Origin: Butyricicoccus_A sp963620595
Lineage (GTDB): Bacteria > Bacillota > Clostridia > Oscillospirales > Butyricicoccaceae
Reading direction: 5' to 3'
NCBI GenBank assembly: GCA_963620595.1
Contig: CAVFAY010000019.1
Coordinates: 1 to 51,335, forward strand
DNA length: 51,335 nt
The notes below the pieces were generated by a model. That model ran no database searches. It had not been told where the DNA came from and was given only the letters and a program-made list of their open reading frames with translations. The position numbers and the translations under genes were made by a program. Shown here one piece after another: positions 7,628 to 16,171 of this stretch (position 1 is its first letter; each line of letters begins with the position of its first letter).

Positions 7628-8377
7628 ATGACTCAGATGATGATTGGCGTGACGCCGTTATATGACGTACAACGCGACAGTATTTGGATGATTCCGGGGT
7701 ATCTGGATGGCATTACGCAGGCGGGCGGTATTCCAGTTATTTTTCCGCTGGACTGTGGTCCCAAACAGCTGCGCCAGCTGTTTGACATGGTAGATGGCGT
7801 GTTGTTTACTGGCGGACAGGATATTGATCCGGCGTTGTACGCAGAGAGCCGCAGAGACTACTGCGGGGAAATTTGCCAAAAGCGCGATATTATGGAGCAG
7901 GAGTTGCTGCAGATGTGCCGCATCCATCAAAAGCCGGCATATGGAATTTGCCGTGGTATTCAGCTGTTCAATGTGGCGCTGGGCGGTACGCTGTATCAGG
8001 ATTTAGAGCAGGAGATGTCTTGTGAAATTAAGCATTGCATGGCACCGCCGTATAACAGAGCGGTACACTGCGTACAGATTGACGGGGACAGTCTGCTGTA
8101 TCGGATTCTGGGAGAGCAAAATATTGCGGTCAACAGCTATCATCATCAGGGCGTGCGAGAGTTGGCACCGGCACTCACTGCCTGTGCGTGGTCGGCGGAC
8201 GGATTAGTAGAAGCCGTGGAAGATCGACGCCAGCCGTTTTTCTTGGCGACACAATGGCATCCGGAGCTGTTTTGGAAGCGAGATGAAAATAGCCGCAAAC
8301 TGTTTCGCGCCTTTGTCGATGCCTGCAGAGAAAACAGAAATCGCTTGGGATATATCGGAGGATGTGATATACTATAA
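7628..8377 (+). CDS. Class I glutamine amidotransferase-like hydrolase, peptidase C26 family
   Basis: This 249-residue cytoplasmic protein resembles gamma-glutamyl-gamma-aminobutyrate hydrolase PuuD and related C26 hydrolases that cleave gamma-glutamyl bonds. The nucleophile elbow is YGICRGIQ near residue 105 and the His-Glu of the triad appear in QWHPE near residue 217. An early GGQDIDP motif (about residue 62) is typical of the family. The start at 7628 follows AAGAAAGGGGAG; an in-frame upstream ATG at 7574 lies inside the preceding terminator and is rejected. It stands alone between a terminator and the next promoter, with no putrescine genes nearby, so its substrate is unknown. Confidence 0.88.
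   Translation: MTQMMIGVTPLYDVQRDSIWMIPGYLDGITQAGGIPVIFPLDCGPKQLRQLFDMVDGVLFTGGQDIDPALYAESRRDYCGEICQKRDIMEQELLQMCRIHQKPAYGICRGIQLFNVALGGTLYQDLEQEMSCEIKHCMAPPYNRAVHCVQIDGDSLLYRILGEQNIAVNSYHHQGVRELAPALTACAWSADGLVEAVEDRRQPFFLATQWHPELFWKRDENSRKLFRAFVDACRENRNRLGYIGGCDIL
8345..8373 (+). promoter_or_regulatory. Promoter of the EFR1-type gene inside the C26 gene end
   Basis: TTGGGA (8345-8350), a 17-base spacer and TATACT (8368-8373) overlap the last codons of the preceding gene, which ends at 8377. Confidence 0.6.
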
Positions 8378-8407
8378 CCAGTAAGTATGCTGGGAGGAAG
8401 AGTAGAG

Positions 8408-9220
8408 ATGAAAGTGAAGCGTATCCGTCTGATTTATTTCAGCGCGACCAATACCACACAGACAATTGTGCGGTGCATTGGTGCGGCTATATCAAAATCG
8501 TTGGATGTTTCTGTACAGGAAAACGATTTTACACTACCCAAAGCGCGGAAACAGGAAATTTTTTGCCAATCGGATGAGCTGGCGATTGTCGGTGTGCCGG
8601 TATATGCCGGACGTGTGCCGAATAAGCTGTTGCCGTATGTGCGCGATGCTATTCATGGCAGCGAGACACTGGCAGTTCCGGTTGTCTTGTACGGCAATCG
8701 AGATTACGATGATGCCCTGATTGAGCTGCGCGATGTGTTAGAGTCCAATGGATTCCGCACGATGGCGGGTGCGGCGTTTGTCGGTGAGCATTCGTTTTCT
8801 AAAATTCTGGCGGCGGGCAGACCGGATGCGGAAGATTTACAGCTGGCAGATACTTTTGCCAATCAAATTGTCAAAAAATTGGAGCACATGCGAAGACTTC
8901 CCGAGCAGCCGATATTTGTCAAGGGAAATACGCCATATAAGCCGTACTTTGCGCCGAAAAACGCGCGGGAATATCTCAAGGTCAAGCCGGTCGTGTCCGA
9001 AGCCTGTATAGGTTGTGGTTTGTGCGCCAAGCTATGTCCGCTAGGCTCGATTGATGCGAATGATGTCAGGCAGTATGTTGGACCGTGCATCAAATGTGGT
9101 GCCTGTATCAAGAAGTGTCCCAAACAGGCGCGCTTTTTTGATAATGAGATTTATCTGTATCATAAGCACGAGTTGGAGAAGAATTTTCAGCGTCGGGCAC
9201 ATGTCGATTTATTTTTATAA
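8408..9220 (+). CDS. EFR1-type flavodoxin-ferredoxin fusion protein
   Basis: This is a 270-residue redox protein. Its N-terminal 160 or so residues look like a flavodoxin (YFSATNTTQTI resembles the FMN phosphate loop, and VPVYAGR the next loop). Its C-terminus carries two [4Fe-4S] motifs, CIGCGLCAKLCP near residue 200 and CIKCGACIKKCP near residue 229. Such EFR1 family proteins are common in anaerobic Firmicutes, where they presumably move electrons between ferredoxin-like partners and an acceptor that is not established. ATG 8408 follows GGGAGGAAG by nine bases; ATG 8387 has no ribosome site. It is cytoplasmic and monocistronic, with its own promoter and terminator. Confidence 0.9.
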   Translation: MKVKRIRLIYFSATNTTQTIVRCIGAAISKSLDVSVQENDFTLPKARKQEIFCQSDELAIVGVPVYAGRVPNKLLPYVRDAIHGSETLAVPVVLYGNRDYDDALIELRDVLESNGFRTMAGAAFVGEHSFSKILAAGRPDAEDLQLADTFANQIVKKLEHMRRLPEQPIFVKGNTPYKPYFAPKNAREYLKVKPVVSEACIGCGLCAKLCPLGSIDANDVRQYVGPCIKCGACIKKCPKQARFFDNEIYLYHKHELEKNFQRRAHVDLFL

Positions 9221-9228
9221 AAAAGGAT

Positions 9229-9272
9229 GCAAACTCTCGCAGAGCTGTGCTGTGAGAGTTTGCGCTGTTTTT
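9229..9272 (+). terminator. Rho-independent terminator
   Basis: GCAAACTCTC (9229-9238) pairs perfectly with GAGAGTTTGC (9254-9263), followed by five T at 9268-9272. Confidence 0.85.
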
Positions 9273-9279
9273 GCCGGAT

Positions 9280-9334
9280 TTTACATACATTTTACCTGGT
9301 AATATGGCGAGAACTGTTAAACTTCTGCTATAAT
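9280..9334 (+). promoter_or_regulatory. Promoter and possible Pho-box of the two-component operon
   Basis: TATAAT at 9329-9334 is preceded by TGC, an extended -10, with no good -35. Upstream, TTTACA (9280-9285) and TTTACC (9291-9296) are direct repeats with an 11-base period, like the TTAACA-N5-TTAACA sites of B. subtilis PhoP. An activator bound there could replace the missing -35. The regulator link is inferred. Confidence 0.5.
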
Positions 9335-9372
9335 ATGGCTAGATAGTGACGATAAAAATAGGAGGGAATGGT

Positions 9373-10083
9373 ATGGAGAAGCTGTCTATTTATGTAGTAG
9401 AAGATGATGAGAGCATCCGCACGATGGTCGTCTATGCGCTCAACGGAAGCGGGTATGACGCACAGGGATTTCCAGGCGGACGTTCCTTTTATGCAGCAGT
9501 AAGTAAGCAACGACCGGATTTGGTGCTGCTGGATATTATGCTGCCGGGAGAGGATGGTCTGTCTATCCTCAAGCATCTGCGTGCTGCGCCGGAGACCAGC
9601 CAGCTTCCGGTCATTATGCTGACGGCAAAAACAACAGAAATGGATAAGGTGCGCGGTTTGGATCTCGGCGCAGATGATTATATTTCTAAGCCGTTTGGCA
9701 TTTTGGAACTGCTGTCGCGCATTCGCGCAGTCGCGCGGCGAACCGTGGAAAGCGGCAAGAGTGCGGCGGTAAACGGGGCGCATAGCTATGATTACGGCAA
9801 TATCCATGTAGACGAAGATGGACACGTCGTTACCGTGGACGGTAAGGAGGTGCTGCTGACGCGTAAGGAGTTCCGGCTGCTGTGTGATTTGCTGCGCAAT
9901 CAGGGACGCGTACTGACGCGAGATCAGATCATGGAACAGGTATGGGGATTTGATTACGGCGGTGCGACGCGAACGGTGGATATTCATATCAATACATTGC
10001 GCAAAAAGATTCACGATGACGGCACGATGATTCAGACCGTGCGCGGCATCGGCTATAAAATCGACAAAGAGGCGAAGGAATGA
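9373..10083 (+). CDS. OmpR/PhoB-family response regulator
   Basis: This 236-residue transcription factor has a receiver domain with acidic residues Asp11 and Asp12, phospho-acceptor Asp54 (LLDIMLPGEDG) and Lys in ISKPFG, followed by an OmpR-type winged helix (residues about 140-236, with VWGFDYGGATRTVDIHI near 195-212). It should bind tandem direct repeats when phosphorylated by the kinase encoded next. AGGAGGG precedes ATG 9373; an earlier ATG at 9346 lacks a site. The gene overlaps the kinase start by the ATGA type. Similarity of the pair to PhoP/PhoR and the upstream repeat suggest phosphate or cell-envelope sensing, but no pst or phoU genes are in view. Confidence 0.94.
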   Translation: MEKLSIYVVEDDESIRTMVVYALNGSGYDAQGFPGGRSFYAAVSKQRPDLVLLDIMLPGEDGLSILKHLRAAPETSQLPVIMLTAKTTEMDKVRGLDLGADDYISKPFGILELLSRIRAVARRTVESGKSAAVNGAHSYDYGNIHVDEDGHVVTVDGKEVLLTRKEFRLLCDLLRNQGRVLTRDQIMEQVWGFDYGGATRTVDIHINTLRKKIHDDGTMIQTVRGIGYKIDKEAKE

Positions 10084-11780
10084 AAAAACGAATTTATTGG
10101 GTGCTGTTGCTGCTCAGTGCGATCGGCGTGTTGTGCGCCAGTGTGCTGACGTTGGCGGTGACGTCTCAGCACTCGATGAGGCAGGCTGAACAATATGTCA
10201 GTGATTTAGCAGAATCCGTTAGCCAGAGCTATGATTATGTCGATAAAGCATCCTATGAACAGATTTTACAGGGATTGCCGAAGATTGTGCGTGTAACATT
10301 TATTACCGCAGACGGCACGGTACTGTATGATTCGGATGCAGAGGCATCCCAAATGGAGAACCATTTGGATCGTCCGGAGATTCAGCAGGCAATCCAAACC
10401 GGCTCAGGAGAAGATATTCGAGATTCGTCCACCACAGATTCTTCGACCTATTATTATGCGCTGCGACTGTCTGACGGCAATGTGCTGCGCTTGGCACAGC
10501 AATATTCCAGCATCCGCAGCATGGTGCTGTCATCCATTCCGGGTATCGGCGTTGTCATGATTATTTTATTTGGCATGGCACTGCTGCTGTCTCGCTGGCT
10601 GGCGCAATGGATGATGAAGCCGGTGGAACGTGCGGTTCACGCGCTGGATCAGGCGGGCGTAAATACGGAGTCCTATGCAGAATTAAAGCCGTTCTTCTCG
10701 CATATTCAGGCGCAAGATCAGGAAATTCATACGCAAAAGGAGATTTTGGAGCAGGAACGCGAAATTTTGGGTATCATCACCAACAATATGCGCGAGGGTC
10801 TGCTGCTCATCTCCAAAGATAAGAATGTTGTATCTGTGAATCCGAGTGCGATTCACATGCTGGCGGGTCGCGTGGCAGAACCGAGTGAGTTTATCGGGAA
10901 AAACTATCTCATTGTCAATCGCACCCAAGAGCTGCACGACTGTGTGACAACAGCGCTTTCCGGCGGAAGTCTCAATGATGATTTCTCTATGCATGGACGC
11001 GTCTATCATATTTATGCCAGTCCGATGCTGCGCTTGGGAGAAGTGGACGGTGCGGTCGTCATCGTACTGGATGAGACCCAGCAGCGCATGGCAGAGCGCA
11101 GCCGACAGGAGTTTTCCGCTAATGTCTCGCACGAATTAAAAACGCCGTTAACCTCGATTTCCGGCTATGCGGAGATGATGGAAAACGGTATGGTTGCCAG
11201 CATGGAGGACATTCGCAAATTCTCCGGCAGCATTCATAAGGAGGCCTTGCGGCTGATTGCTCTGATTGAGGACATTATCCGCCTTTCTCGGATTGAGGAA
11301 GAGGCAAAGGAGCCGCAGAGCTTAGAGCCGGTGGAATTGGATGATTTGTGCGAAGCCGTGCTGGAATCGTTGGAGCCGGTCGCAAAGAAGGCAGAGGTCT
11401 CCCTGCATTTGGAGACCTGTCAGGCTGTTCTGCTCGGCGAAGATGGTATGCTCAGTGAGTTGGTTTATAATTTGTGTGAGAATGCCATAAAATACAATCA
11501 TCCGGACGGAAATGTCTGGCTGTATCTGTCGCAGGACGACAAGGAAATTGAGATCCGCGTCAAGGATGATGGCATCGGCATTCCGGAGGAGTCGCGCCTG
11601 CGCGTCTTTGAGCGGTTTTACCGCGTGGATAAGAGCCACTCCAAACAGATCGGCGGCACCGGTTTGGGACTGTCCATTGTCAAGCATGTCGTAGAATATC
11701 ATCACGGCAGAGTGGAGCTGGACAGTGCACTCGGCGTTGGCACAGAAATTCGTGTGTTCCTTCCAAAAGAAGCCAAATAA
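10080..11780 (+). CDS. PhoR-type membrane sensor histidine kinase
   Basis: This is a 566-residue kinase with a transmembrane helix at about 5-30, an extracytoplasmic sensor loop to about 155, a second helix at 158-178, a HAMP-like linker, and a PAS-like domain at about 235-335. The HisKA box SANVSHELKTPLTSISGY contains phospho-acceptor His351. The HATPase domain has N-box NLCENAIKYN, G1 DDGIGIPEE and G2 GGTGLGLSIV. It should phosphorylate Asp54 of the regulator encoded upstream, whose stop codon overlaps its ATG. The architecture (two helices, HAMP, PAS, HisKA, HATPase) is that of PhoR, WalK and similar Firmicute kinases. The signal is unproven. Confidence 0.94.
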   Translation: MKKRIYWVLLLLSAIGVLCASVLTLAVTSQHSMRQAEQYVSDLAESVSQSYDYVDKASYEQILQGLPKIVRVTFITADGTVLYDSDAEASQMENHLDRPEIQQAIQTGSGEDIRDSSTTDSSTYYYALRLSDGNVLRLAQQYSSIRSMVLSSIPGIGVVMIILFGMALLLSRWLAQWMMKPVERAVHALDQAGVNTESYAELKPFFSHIQAQDQEIHTQKEILEQEREILGIITNNMREGLLLISKDKNVVSVNPSAIHMLAGRVAEPSEFIGKNYLIVNRTQELHDCVTTALSGGSLNDDFSMHGRVYHIYASPMLRLGEVDGAVVIVLDETQQRMAERSRQEFSANVSHELKTPLTSISGYAEMMENGMVASMEDIRKFSGSIHKEALRLIALIEDIIRLSRIEEEAKEPQSLEPVELDDLCEAVLESLEPVAKKAEVSLHLETCQAVLLGEDGMLSELVYNLCENAIKYNHPDGNVWLYLSQDDKEIEIRVKDDGIGIPEESRLRVFERFYRVDKSHSKQIGGTGLGLSIVKHVVEYHHGRVELDSALGVGTEIRVFLPKEAK

Positions 11781-11790
11781 TGCGAAATGC

Positions 11791-11826
11791 ATCCCCTGTC
11801 AGTCTTGGATTGGCAGGGGATTTTTT
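11791..11826 (+). terminator. Terminator after the two-component operon
   Basis: ATCCCCTG (11791-11798) pairs with CAGGGGAT (11814-11821), and a T-run to 11826 follows. Confidence 0.85.
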
Positions 11827-11874
11827 ACAGAGATGTGAATTATGGCGAAACGGAAGAAAATTGCAGGAAACCGT

Positions 11875-11903
11875 TTGCAATCTGCACGGCAATCATGTAT
11901 GAT
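11875..11903 (+). promoter_or_regulatory. Promoter of the pyrH-polC cluster
   Basis: TTGCAA (11875-11880), a 17-base spacer and TATGAT (11898-11903) lie about 80 bases before pyrH. No terminator is seen between here and the end of polC, so it may drive the whole cluster. Confidence 0.6.
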
Positions 11904-11980
11904 ATATTATAAGAACATAAGGGCGATTCGCCCTGTGTTGTACATGGAAGCAAACAGATCGCACATGGAGGAATCAATAC

Positions 11981-12700
11981 ATGGATACACCGAAATACAA
12001 GCGTGTTTTAATCAAAATCAGCGGCGAAGCACTGGCGGGCGACAACAAGTTTGGTCTGAACTTTGATGTCATCGGTCCGGTTTGCGATGTTGTCAAGAAG
12101 TGCGTAGACATTGGCACGGAAGTCGGCATCGTTGTCGGCGGCGGCAATTTCTGGCGCGGCGTCAAGGACGGCGGCGGAAAGATGGAGCGCACCCGTGCAG
12201 ACTATATGGGTATGCTGGCTACAACGATTAACTCGCTGGCGCTTCAGGATGCGCTGGAGCAGCGCGGTGTAGATGTGCGCGTACAGACTGCTATTGAGAT
12301 GCGTCAGATCGCAGAGCCATATATCCGCAACAAGGCAACTCGCCATTTGGAAAAGGGTCGTGTTGTTATTTTTGGCTGCGGCATTGGCAATCCATATTTC
12401 TCTACCGATACGGCAGCTGCCCTGCGCGCTGCTGAGATCAACGCGGAGATCATCCTGCTGGCAAAGAACATCGACGGCGTATATGACTCTGATCCGGCAA
12501 AGAATCCGGACGCAAAGAAGTATGACACGCTGTCCTATATGAAAGTTCTGGAAAAGAAGCTGGCTGTCATGGATACTACCGCAACAACTCTTTCTATGGA
12601 TAACGATATTCCGTTGCTCGTATTCGCACTGAAAGAGCCGGAAAACATTTACCGTGCCGTCATGGGCGAACAGGTTGGCACAATGGTAAACAACCAGTAA
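11981..12700 (+). CDS. pyrH: UMP kinase
   Basis: This enzyme phosphorylates UMP to UDP in pyrimidine nucleotide synthesis and belongs to the amino acid kinase fold, unlike eukaryotic UMP/CMP kinases. The signature KISGEALAG is near residue 10, VVGGGNFWRG near residue 52 and IDGVYDSDP near residue 164, all typical of bacterial PyrH. Its 239 residues are the usual length, and GGAGGA precedes the ATG. Bacterial enzymes are hexameric, activated by GTP and inhibited by UTP. It starts the conserved pyrH-frr-uppS-cdsA-dxr-rseP-ispG-polC order. The rpsB-tsf pair that usually precedes pyrH is absent here. Confidence 0.97.
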   Translation: MDTPKYKRVLIKISGEALAGDNKFGLNFDVIGPVCDVVKKCVDIGTEVGIVVGGGNFWRGVKDGGGKMERTRADYMGMLATTINSLALQDALEQRGVDVRVQTAIEMRQIAEPYIRNKATRHLEKGRVVIFGCGIGNPYFSTDTAAALRAAEINAEIILLAKNIDGVYDSDPAKNPDAKKYDTLSYMKVLEKKLAVMDTTATTLSMDNDIPLLVFALKEPENIYRAVMGEQVGTMVNNQ

Positions 12701-12731
12701 AATTAGCACATTTGGAGAGGAGAAATACCCT

Positions 12732-13286
12732 ATGAAACCCGATTTAAAATCATATGAAGTAAAAATGCAGAAGTCTCTGGACGTTTTGGCAGAAAATCTG
12801 GCAGGCATTCGCGCAGGCCGCGCCAATGCAAGCGTGCTCAATAAGATCACGGTGGATTACTACGGCACAGCAAGCCCGATTCAGCAGGTGGCCGCTGTTG
12901 CGTCTCCGGATCCGCGCACGCTGACCATTCAGCCGTGGGATGCTTCTCTGCTTAAGGAGATCGTCAAGGCAATCCAGACATCTGAGCTGGGCATCAACCC
13001 GCAGAACGATGGCAAGCTGATTCGTCTGAGCTTCCCGCCGCTGACAGAAGAGCGTCGTAAGGAGCTGATTAAGCAGGTATCCAAGGAGGGTGAAGCTTCC
13101 AAGGTTGCAATCCGCAATATTCGCCGCGATGCTATCGATAAGTGGAAGGCTGCCAAGAAGAAATCTGAGATCACCGAGGATGAGCTGGCAGACGCAGAAA
13201 AGGATATGCAGAAGCTGACCGATAAGTACACCAAGGAAATCGACAAGACCACCGCGGCAAAGTCGGAAGAACTGAAGTCGGTTTAA
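12732..13286 (+). CDS. frr: Ribosome recycling factor
   Basis: With EF-G this factor splits the post-termination ribosome so subunits can be reused. The 184 residues form the tRNA-shaped protein: a long three-helix bundle (residues about 1-30 and 105-184, charged and heptad-like) and a small beta domain between them. The family stretch NLAGIRAGRANAS lies near residue 23, IRLSFPPLTEERR near residue 97 and the basic IRNIRRDA near residue 128. TTGGAGAGGAG precedes the ATG, 31 bases after pyrH, so the two are co-transcribed. Confidence 0.97.
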   Translation: MKPDLKSYEVKMQKSLDVLAENLAGIRAGRANASVLNKITVDYYGTASPIQQVAAVASPDPRTLTIQPWDASLLKEIVKAIQTSELGINPQNDGKLIRLSFPPLTEERRKELIKQVSKEGEASKVAIRNIRRDAIDKWKAAKKKSEITEDELADAEKDMQKLTDKYTKEIDKTTAAKSEELKSV

Positions 13287-13312
13287 TCGAACAACAACAG
13301 AAACAAGTACGG

Positions 13313-13383
13313 GACATGTGGGCGGCTATCTTCAGTCGCCCATGTCGCGTATATCGGCGCTTTCACACAAAGACACAAAGCGC
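13313..13383 (+). promoter_or_regulatory. Two consecutive hairpins in the frr-uppS gap
   Basis: GACATG...GGGCG (from 13313) pairs with CGCCCATGTC (13337-13346) apart from a two-base bulge. A second perfect 7-bp stem, GCGCTTT (13357-13363) with AAAGCGC (13377-13383), follows. Neither has a T-run. They may act as RNA processing or stability elements in the operon. Confidence 0.5.
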
Positions 13384-13405
13384 ACACATTTAGAGAGAAA
13401 GGTCG

Positions 13406-14176
13406 GTGCATAGTACTGTGGCGTTGTTCAATATACTAAAAAGAGATGACAGCACGCCGCAACAGCCGTCCGATCGTCCGGTGCCGCGGCACATTGCGGT
13501 CATTATGGACGGAAATGGACGCTGGGCAAAAAAACGCGGTCTGCCGCGTACCGCTGGGCATAAAGTCGGTGCAGAGACGTTTCGAACCATCGCAACGTAC
13601 TGTAAAGACATTGGTGTCAAATACTTTACCGTTTATGCGTTCTCCACAGAAAACTGGAAGCGTCCGGAAGAGGAAGTCAATACGCTGATGAATCTGTTTC
13701 GCAGATACCTCCAAGAGGCAATTGACACGATGGCAAAGGATGAAATTGCCGTGCAGGTCATTGGTGATTTATCCGTGCTCGCGCCGGATATTCAGGAACT
13801 TGTCACACGATGTAATGCAGAGGCACAAAAGCGGTCGGAATTTTCCATCGCTACGCTGTGCATCAATTACGGCGGACGCGATGAAATCAAAAATGCCGTT
13901 CGCGCCATCGCACAGGAAGTACAGGAAGGAAAGCTTCAGCCAGAGGATATTTCCGAGGACACGATTTCGCAGCACCTGTACACCGCGCACATGCCGGATC
14001 CTGATTTTATCATTCGTCCGAGCGGCGAGATTCGCACCTCGAATTTCCTGCTGTGGCAGAGCGCGTATGCGGAGTATTATTTTACCGATGTCTTGTGGCC
14101 GGACTTCAAGCCGGCGGATATGGATGTTGCTATTGATGAATTTAACAGAAGAAATAGACGATTCGGAGGAGTATAA
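13406..14176 (+). CDS. uppS: Undecaprenyl diphosphate synthase
   Basis: This cis-prenyltransferase adds isopentenyl units to farnesyl diphosphate to make the C55 carrier of wall synthesis. The motif HIAVIMDGNGRWAKKRG holds the catalytic Asp near residue 35, and RTAGHKVGAE follows. The C-terminal FIIRPSGEIRTSNF and LLWQSAYAEYYF blocks complete the isoprenoid site. It has 256 residues. The start is GTG at 13406 behind GAGAGAAAGG. A GTG at 13418 would also fit and would remove only four residues. Its RNA leader contains two hairpins. The stop is three bases before the next ATG. UppP at 4511 converts its product to the active carrier. Confidence 0.95.
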   Translation: MHSTVALFNILKRDDSTPQQPSDRPVPRHIAVIMDGNGRWAKKRGLPRTAGHKVGAETFRTIATYCKDIGVKYFTVYAFSTENWKRPEEEVNTLMNLFRRYLQEAIDTMAKDEIAVQVIGDLSVLAPDIQELVTRCNAEAQKRSEFSIATLCINYGGRDEIKNAVRAIAQEVQEGKLQPEDISEDTISQHLYTAHMPDPDFIIRPSGEIRTSNFLLWQSAYAEYYFTDVLWPDFKPADMDVAIDEFNRRNRRFGGV

Positions 14177-14179
14177 ATC

Positions 14180-15001
14180 ATGAAAACGAGAGTTGCATTT
14201 GGCGTGACCGGTGCAGTTGTTGTCATCCTTGCGCTGTTCGTCTTCCCGCCGATCGTCGCACAGCTGCTCATGATGGCTTTGTCCGTGTGCGCAGCACAGG
14301 AGTTTACCGCAGCGACTGCGGGAAAGAAAAACAAAGAATTACAGATCGCCGCAATGGTTCTTGCTCTGGGTATGTCGTTTGCCAGCGCGAGAGACAGTTA
14401 TCCGGTATATTGGATGCGAGCGATGCTGTACATCGGCATCGTAGTGCTGTTTATTTTGCTGCTGCGGCATCACACAAAGTTTGGATTTCAGGAGCTTGCC
14501 GGTGCTTATTTTGGCGGCATTCTCATCCCGTATTTGCTGATGAGCCTGATTCGTATGTTCACGATGTCGGAGAGCGGTGCGTTTCATCTCGTCATTCCGC
14601 TTCTGGCAGCTTGGGGTTCGGACACCTGCGCACTGTTTGCAGGCATGGCGTTTGGCAAGCATAAGCTGGCACCGGTTATTTCTCCGAAAAAGACGGTAGA
14701 GGGCGCGATTGGCGGCGTTGTCGGCGCGGCTGTTCTCACCGTAATTTATGGCGCAGCAGTCAGTGCGTTTACAAATTTGACGCTGTCCGTGCCGCTGTGT
14801 CTGGCAGCTGGTATTTTGGGCGCTGTGCTTGGTCAAATCGGTGATTTGTCGTTTTCTATTGTTAAGAGAAAGAGCGGCATTAAGGACTACGGCAAGATTT
14901 TTCCAGGACACGGCGGCGTACTCGACCGTTTTGACAGCGTGATCTTTGTCGCTCCGCTTGTCGAGCTGCTGCTGCATTTGTTTTCCAATTTGGGGTTATA
15001 A
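14180..15001 (+). CDS. cdsA: Phosphatidate cytidylyltransferase
   Basis: This membrane enzyme makes CDP-diacylglycerol from phosphatidic acid and CTP, the branch point of phospholipid synthesis. Eight or so hydrophobic helices span 273 residues. The family signature near the C-terminus is visible as KDYGKIFPGHGGVLDRFDS at roughly residues 236-254, holding the acidic catalytic residues, and an SPKKTVEGAIGG motif is near residue 170. Its ribosome site GGAGGAG overlaps the uppS stop, three bases away, so translation is probably coupled. The cluster puts lipid and carrier synthesis together. Confidence 0.95.
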   Translation: MKTRVAFGVTGAVVVILALFVFPPIVAQLLMMALSVCAAQEFTAATAGKKNKELQIAAMVLALGMSFASARDSYPVYWMRAMLYIGIVVLFILLLRHHTKFGFQELAGAYFGGILIPYLLMSLIRMFTMSESGAFHLVIPLLAAWGSDTCALFAGMAFGKHKLAPVISPKKTVEGAIGGVVGAAVLTVIYGAAVSAFTNLTLSVPLCLAAGILGAVLGQIGDLSFSIVKRKSGIKDYGKIFPGHGGVLDRFDSVIFVAPLVELLLHLFSNLGL

Positions 15002-15004
15002 GTT

Positions 15005-16147
15005 ATGAAAAATATTGTAATTCTCGGTTCGACCGGTTCTATCGGCACACAGACCATTGATATTCTAGATTCCATCGAGGCGCATGTGTGTGCGATTTCG
15101 GTCAATACCAATATTACACGCGCGGAGGAACAGGCGCGTGCATTGCATCCATCCTTGGTTGCAGTATACAATGAAGAAAAAGCAAAAGAGTTGCAAACGA
15201 AGCTGGCAGATACGGATATTCGCGTTGTATCCGGCATGGATGGCTTAATTGAAGCTGCAACCCTGCCGGAGGCAGATGTTGTCGTAACAGCAGTTGTCGG
15301 TATGGTGGGACTCCTGCCGACGATGGCTGCCATTGAAGCGGGCAAAGCGATTGCACTTGCCAATAAGGAAACGCTGGTGTGCGCAGGACAGATCGTCATG
15401 CGGGCAGCGCGCGAAAAGGGCGTGCCGATTTTACCGGTCGATTCCGAGCACTCAGCAATTTTTCAGTGCTTGCAGGGCGCAGCGGGCAACCGCATTAACC
15501 GCATTCTGCTGACGGCATCCGGCGGTCCGTTCTTTGGCATGAGTAGGGAACAAATGCGCCATGTCACAAAAGAACAGGCACTGCATCATCCGAATTGGAG
15601 CATGGGTGCGAAGATTACCATTGATTCCGCAAGCATGATGAATAAGGGCTTGGAACTGATCGAAGCGATGTGGCTGTACGACGTCGAGCCGGATGACATT
15701 GATATTGTCGTGCACAGAGAAAGCATTGTGCATTCTGCTGTCGAGTTTGAAGACGGTTCTGTCATTGCGCAGATGGGCAATCCGGATATGCGCCTGCCGA
15801 TTCAGTATGCGCTGACGTATCCGGAGCGCGTACCGTGCAAGGTACCGCCGCTGGATTTGCCGCGCAGACATAATCTGACCTTCTTTGCACCGGATGAAGA
15901 GGCCTTCCCGACATTGGGACTGGCGCGCCGCGCGGCAGCTGCCCGCGGCAATCTCGGTGCGGTTATGAATGGTGCAAATGAGGCGGCAGTAGATTTGTTC
16001 CTGTACGATAAGATTCCGTTCTATCGCATTGCAGAGCTGGTACAGACGGCGATGGACGAAGTGGAGTACTTGCCGGAAATTACCATCGAGGATGTTTTGG
16101 CAAGTGACCGAGCAGCCCGTGAGATTGTCAAAGGGCTGCTGTCCTAA
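15005..16147 (+). CDS. dxr: 1-deoxy-D-xylulose 5-phosphate reductoisomerase
   Basis: This is the second enzyme of the non-mevalonate isoprenoid pathway and the fosmidomycin target: it converts DXP to MEP with NADPH. The N-terminal NADPH loop is ILGSTGSIGTQT (residues about 5-16). The metal and substrate motifs are PVDSEHSAIFQCL near residue 144, SGGPF near residue 174 and NKGLELIEA near residue 214. Its 380 residues are the normal length. It starts three bases after cdsA. IspG of the same pathway lies two genes on, which fits coordinated supply of undecaprenyl precursors. Confidence 0.97.
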   Translation: MKNIVILGSTGSIGTQTIDILDSIEAHVCAISVNTNITRAEEQARALHPSLVAVYNEEKAKELQTKLADTDIRVVSGMDGLIEAATLPEADVVVTAVVGMVGLLPTMAAIEAGKAIALANKETLVCAGQIVMRAAREKGVPILPVDSEHSAIFQCLQGAAGNRINRILLTASGGPFFGMSREQMRHVTKEQALHHPNWSMGAKITIDSASMMNKGLELIEAMWLYDVEPDDIDIVVHRESIVHSAVEFEDGSVIAQMGNPDMRLPIQYALTYPERVPCKVPPLDLPRRHNLTFFAPDEEAFPTLGLARRAAAARGNLGAVMNGANEAAVDLFLYDKIPFYRIAELVQTAMDEVEYLPEITIEDVLASDRAAREIVKGLLS

Positions 16148-16171
16148 ATTTGGCTCGTAAGAGGTGTTTCT

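Noticed and set aside
11842..12066. A 74-residue frame reaching into pyrH
   Set aside because: It overlaps the pyrH promoter and start and has no ribosome site or recognisable motif.
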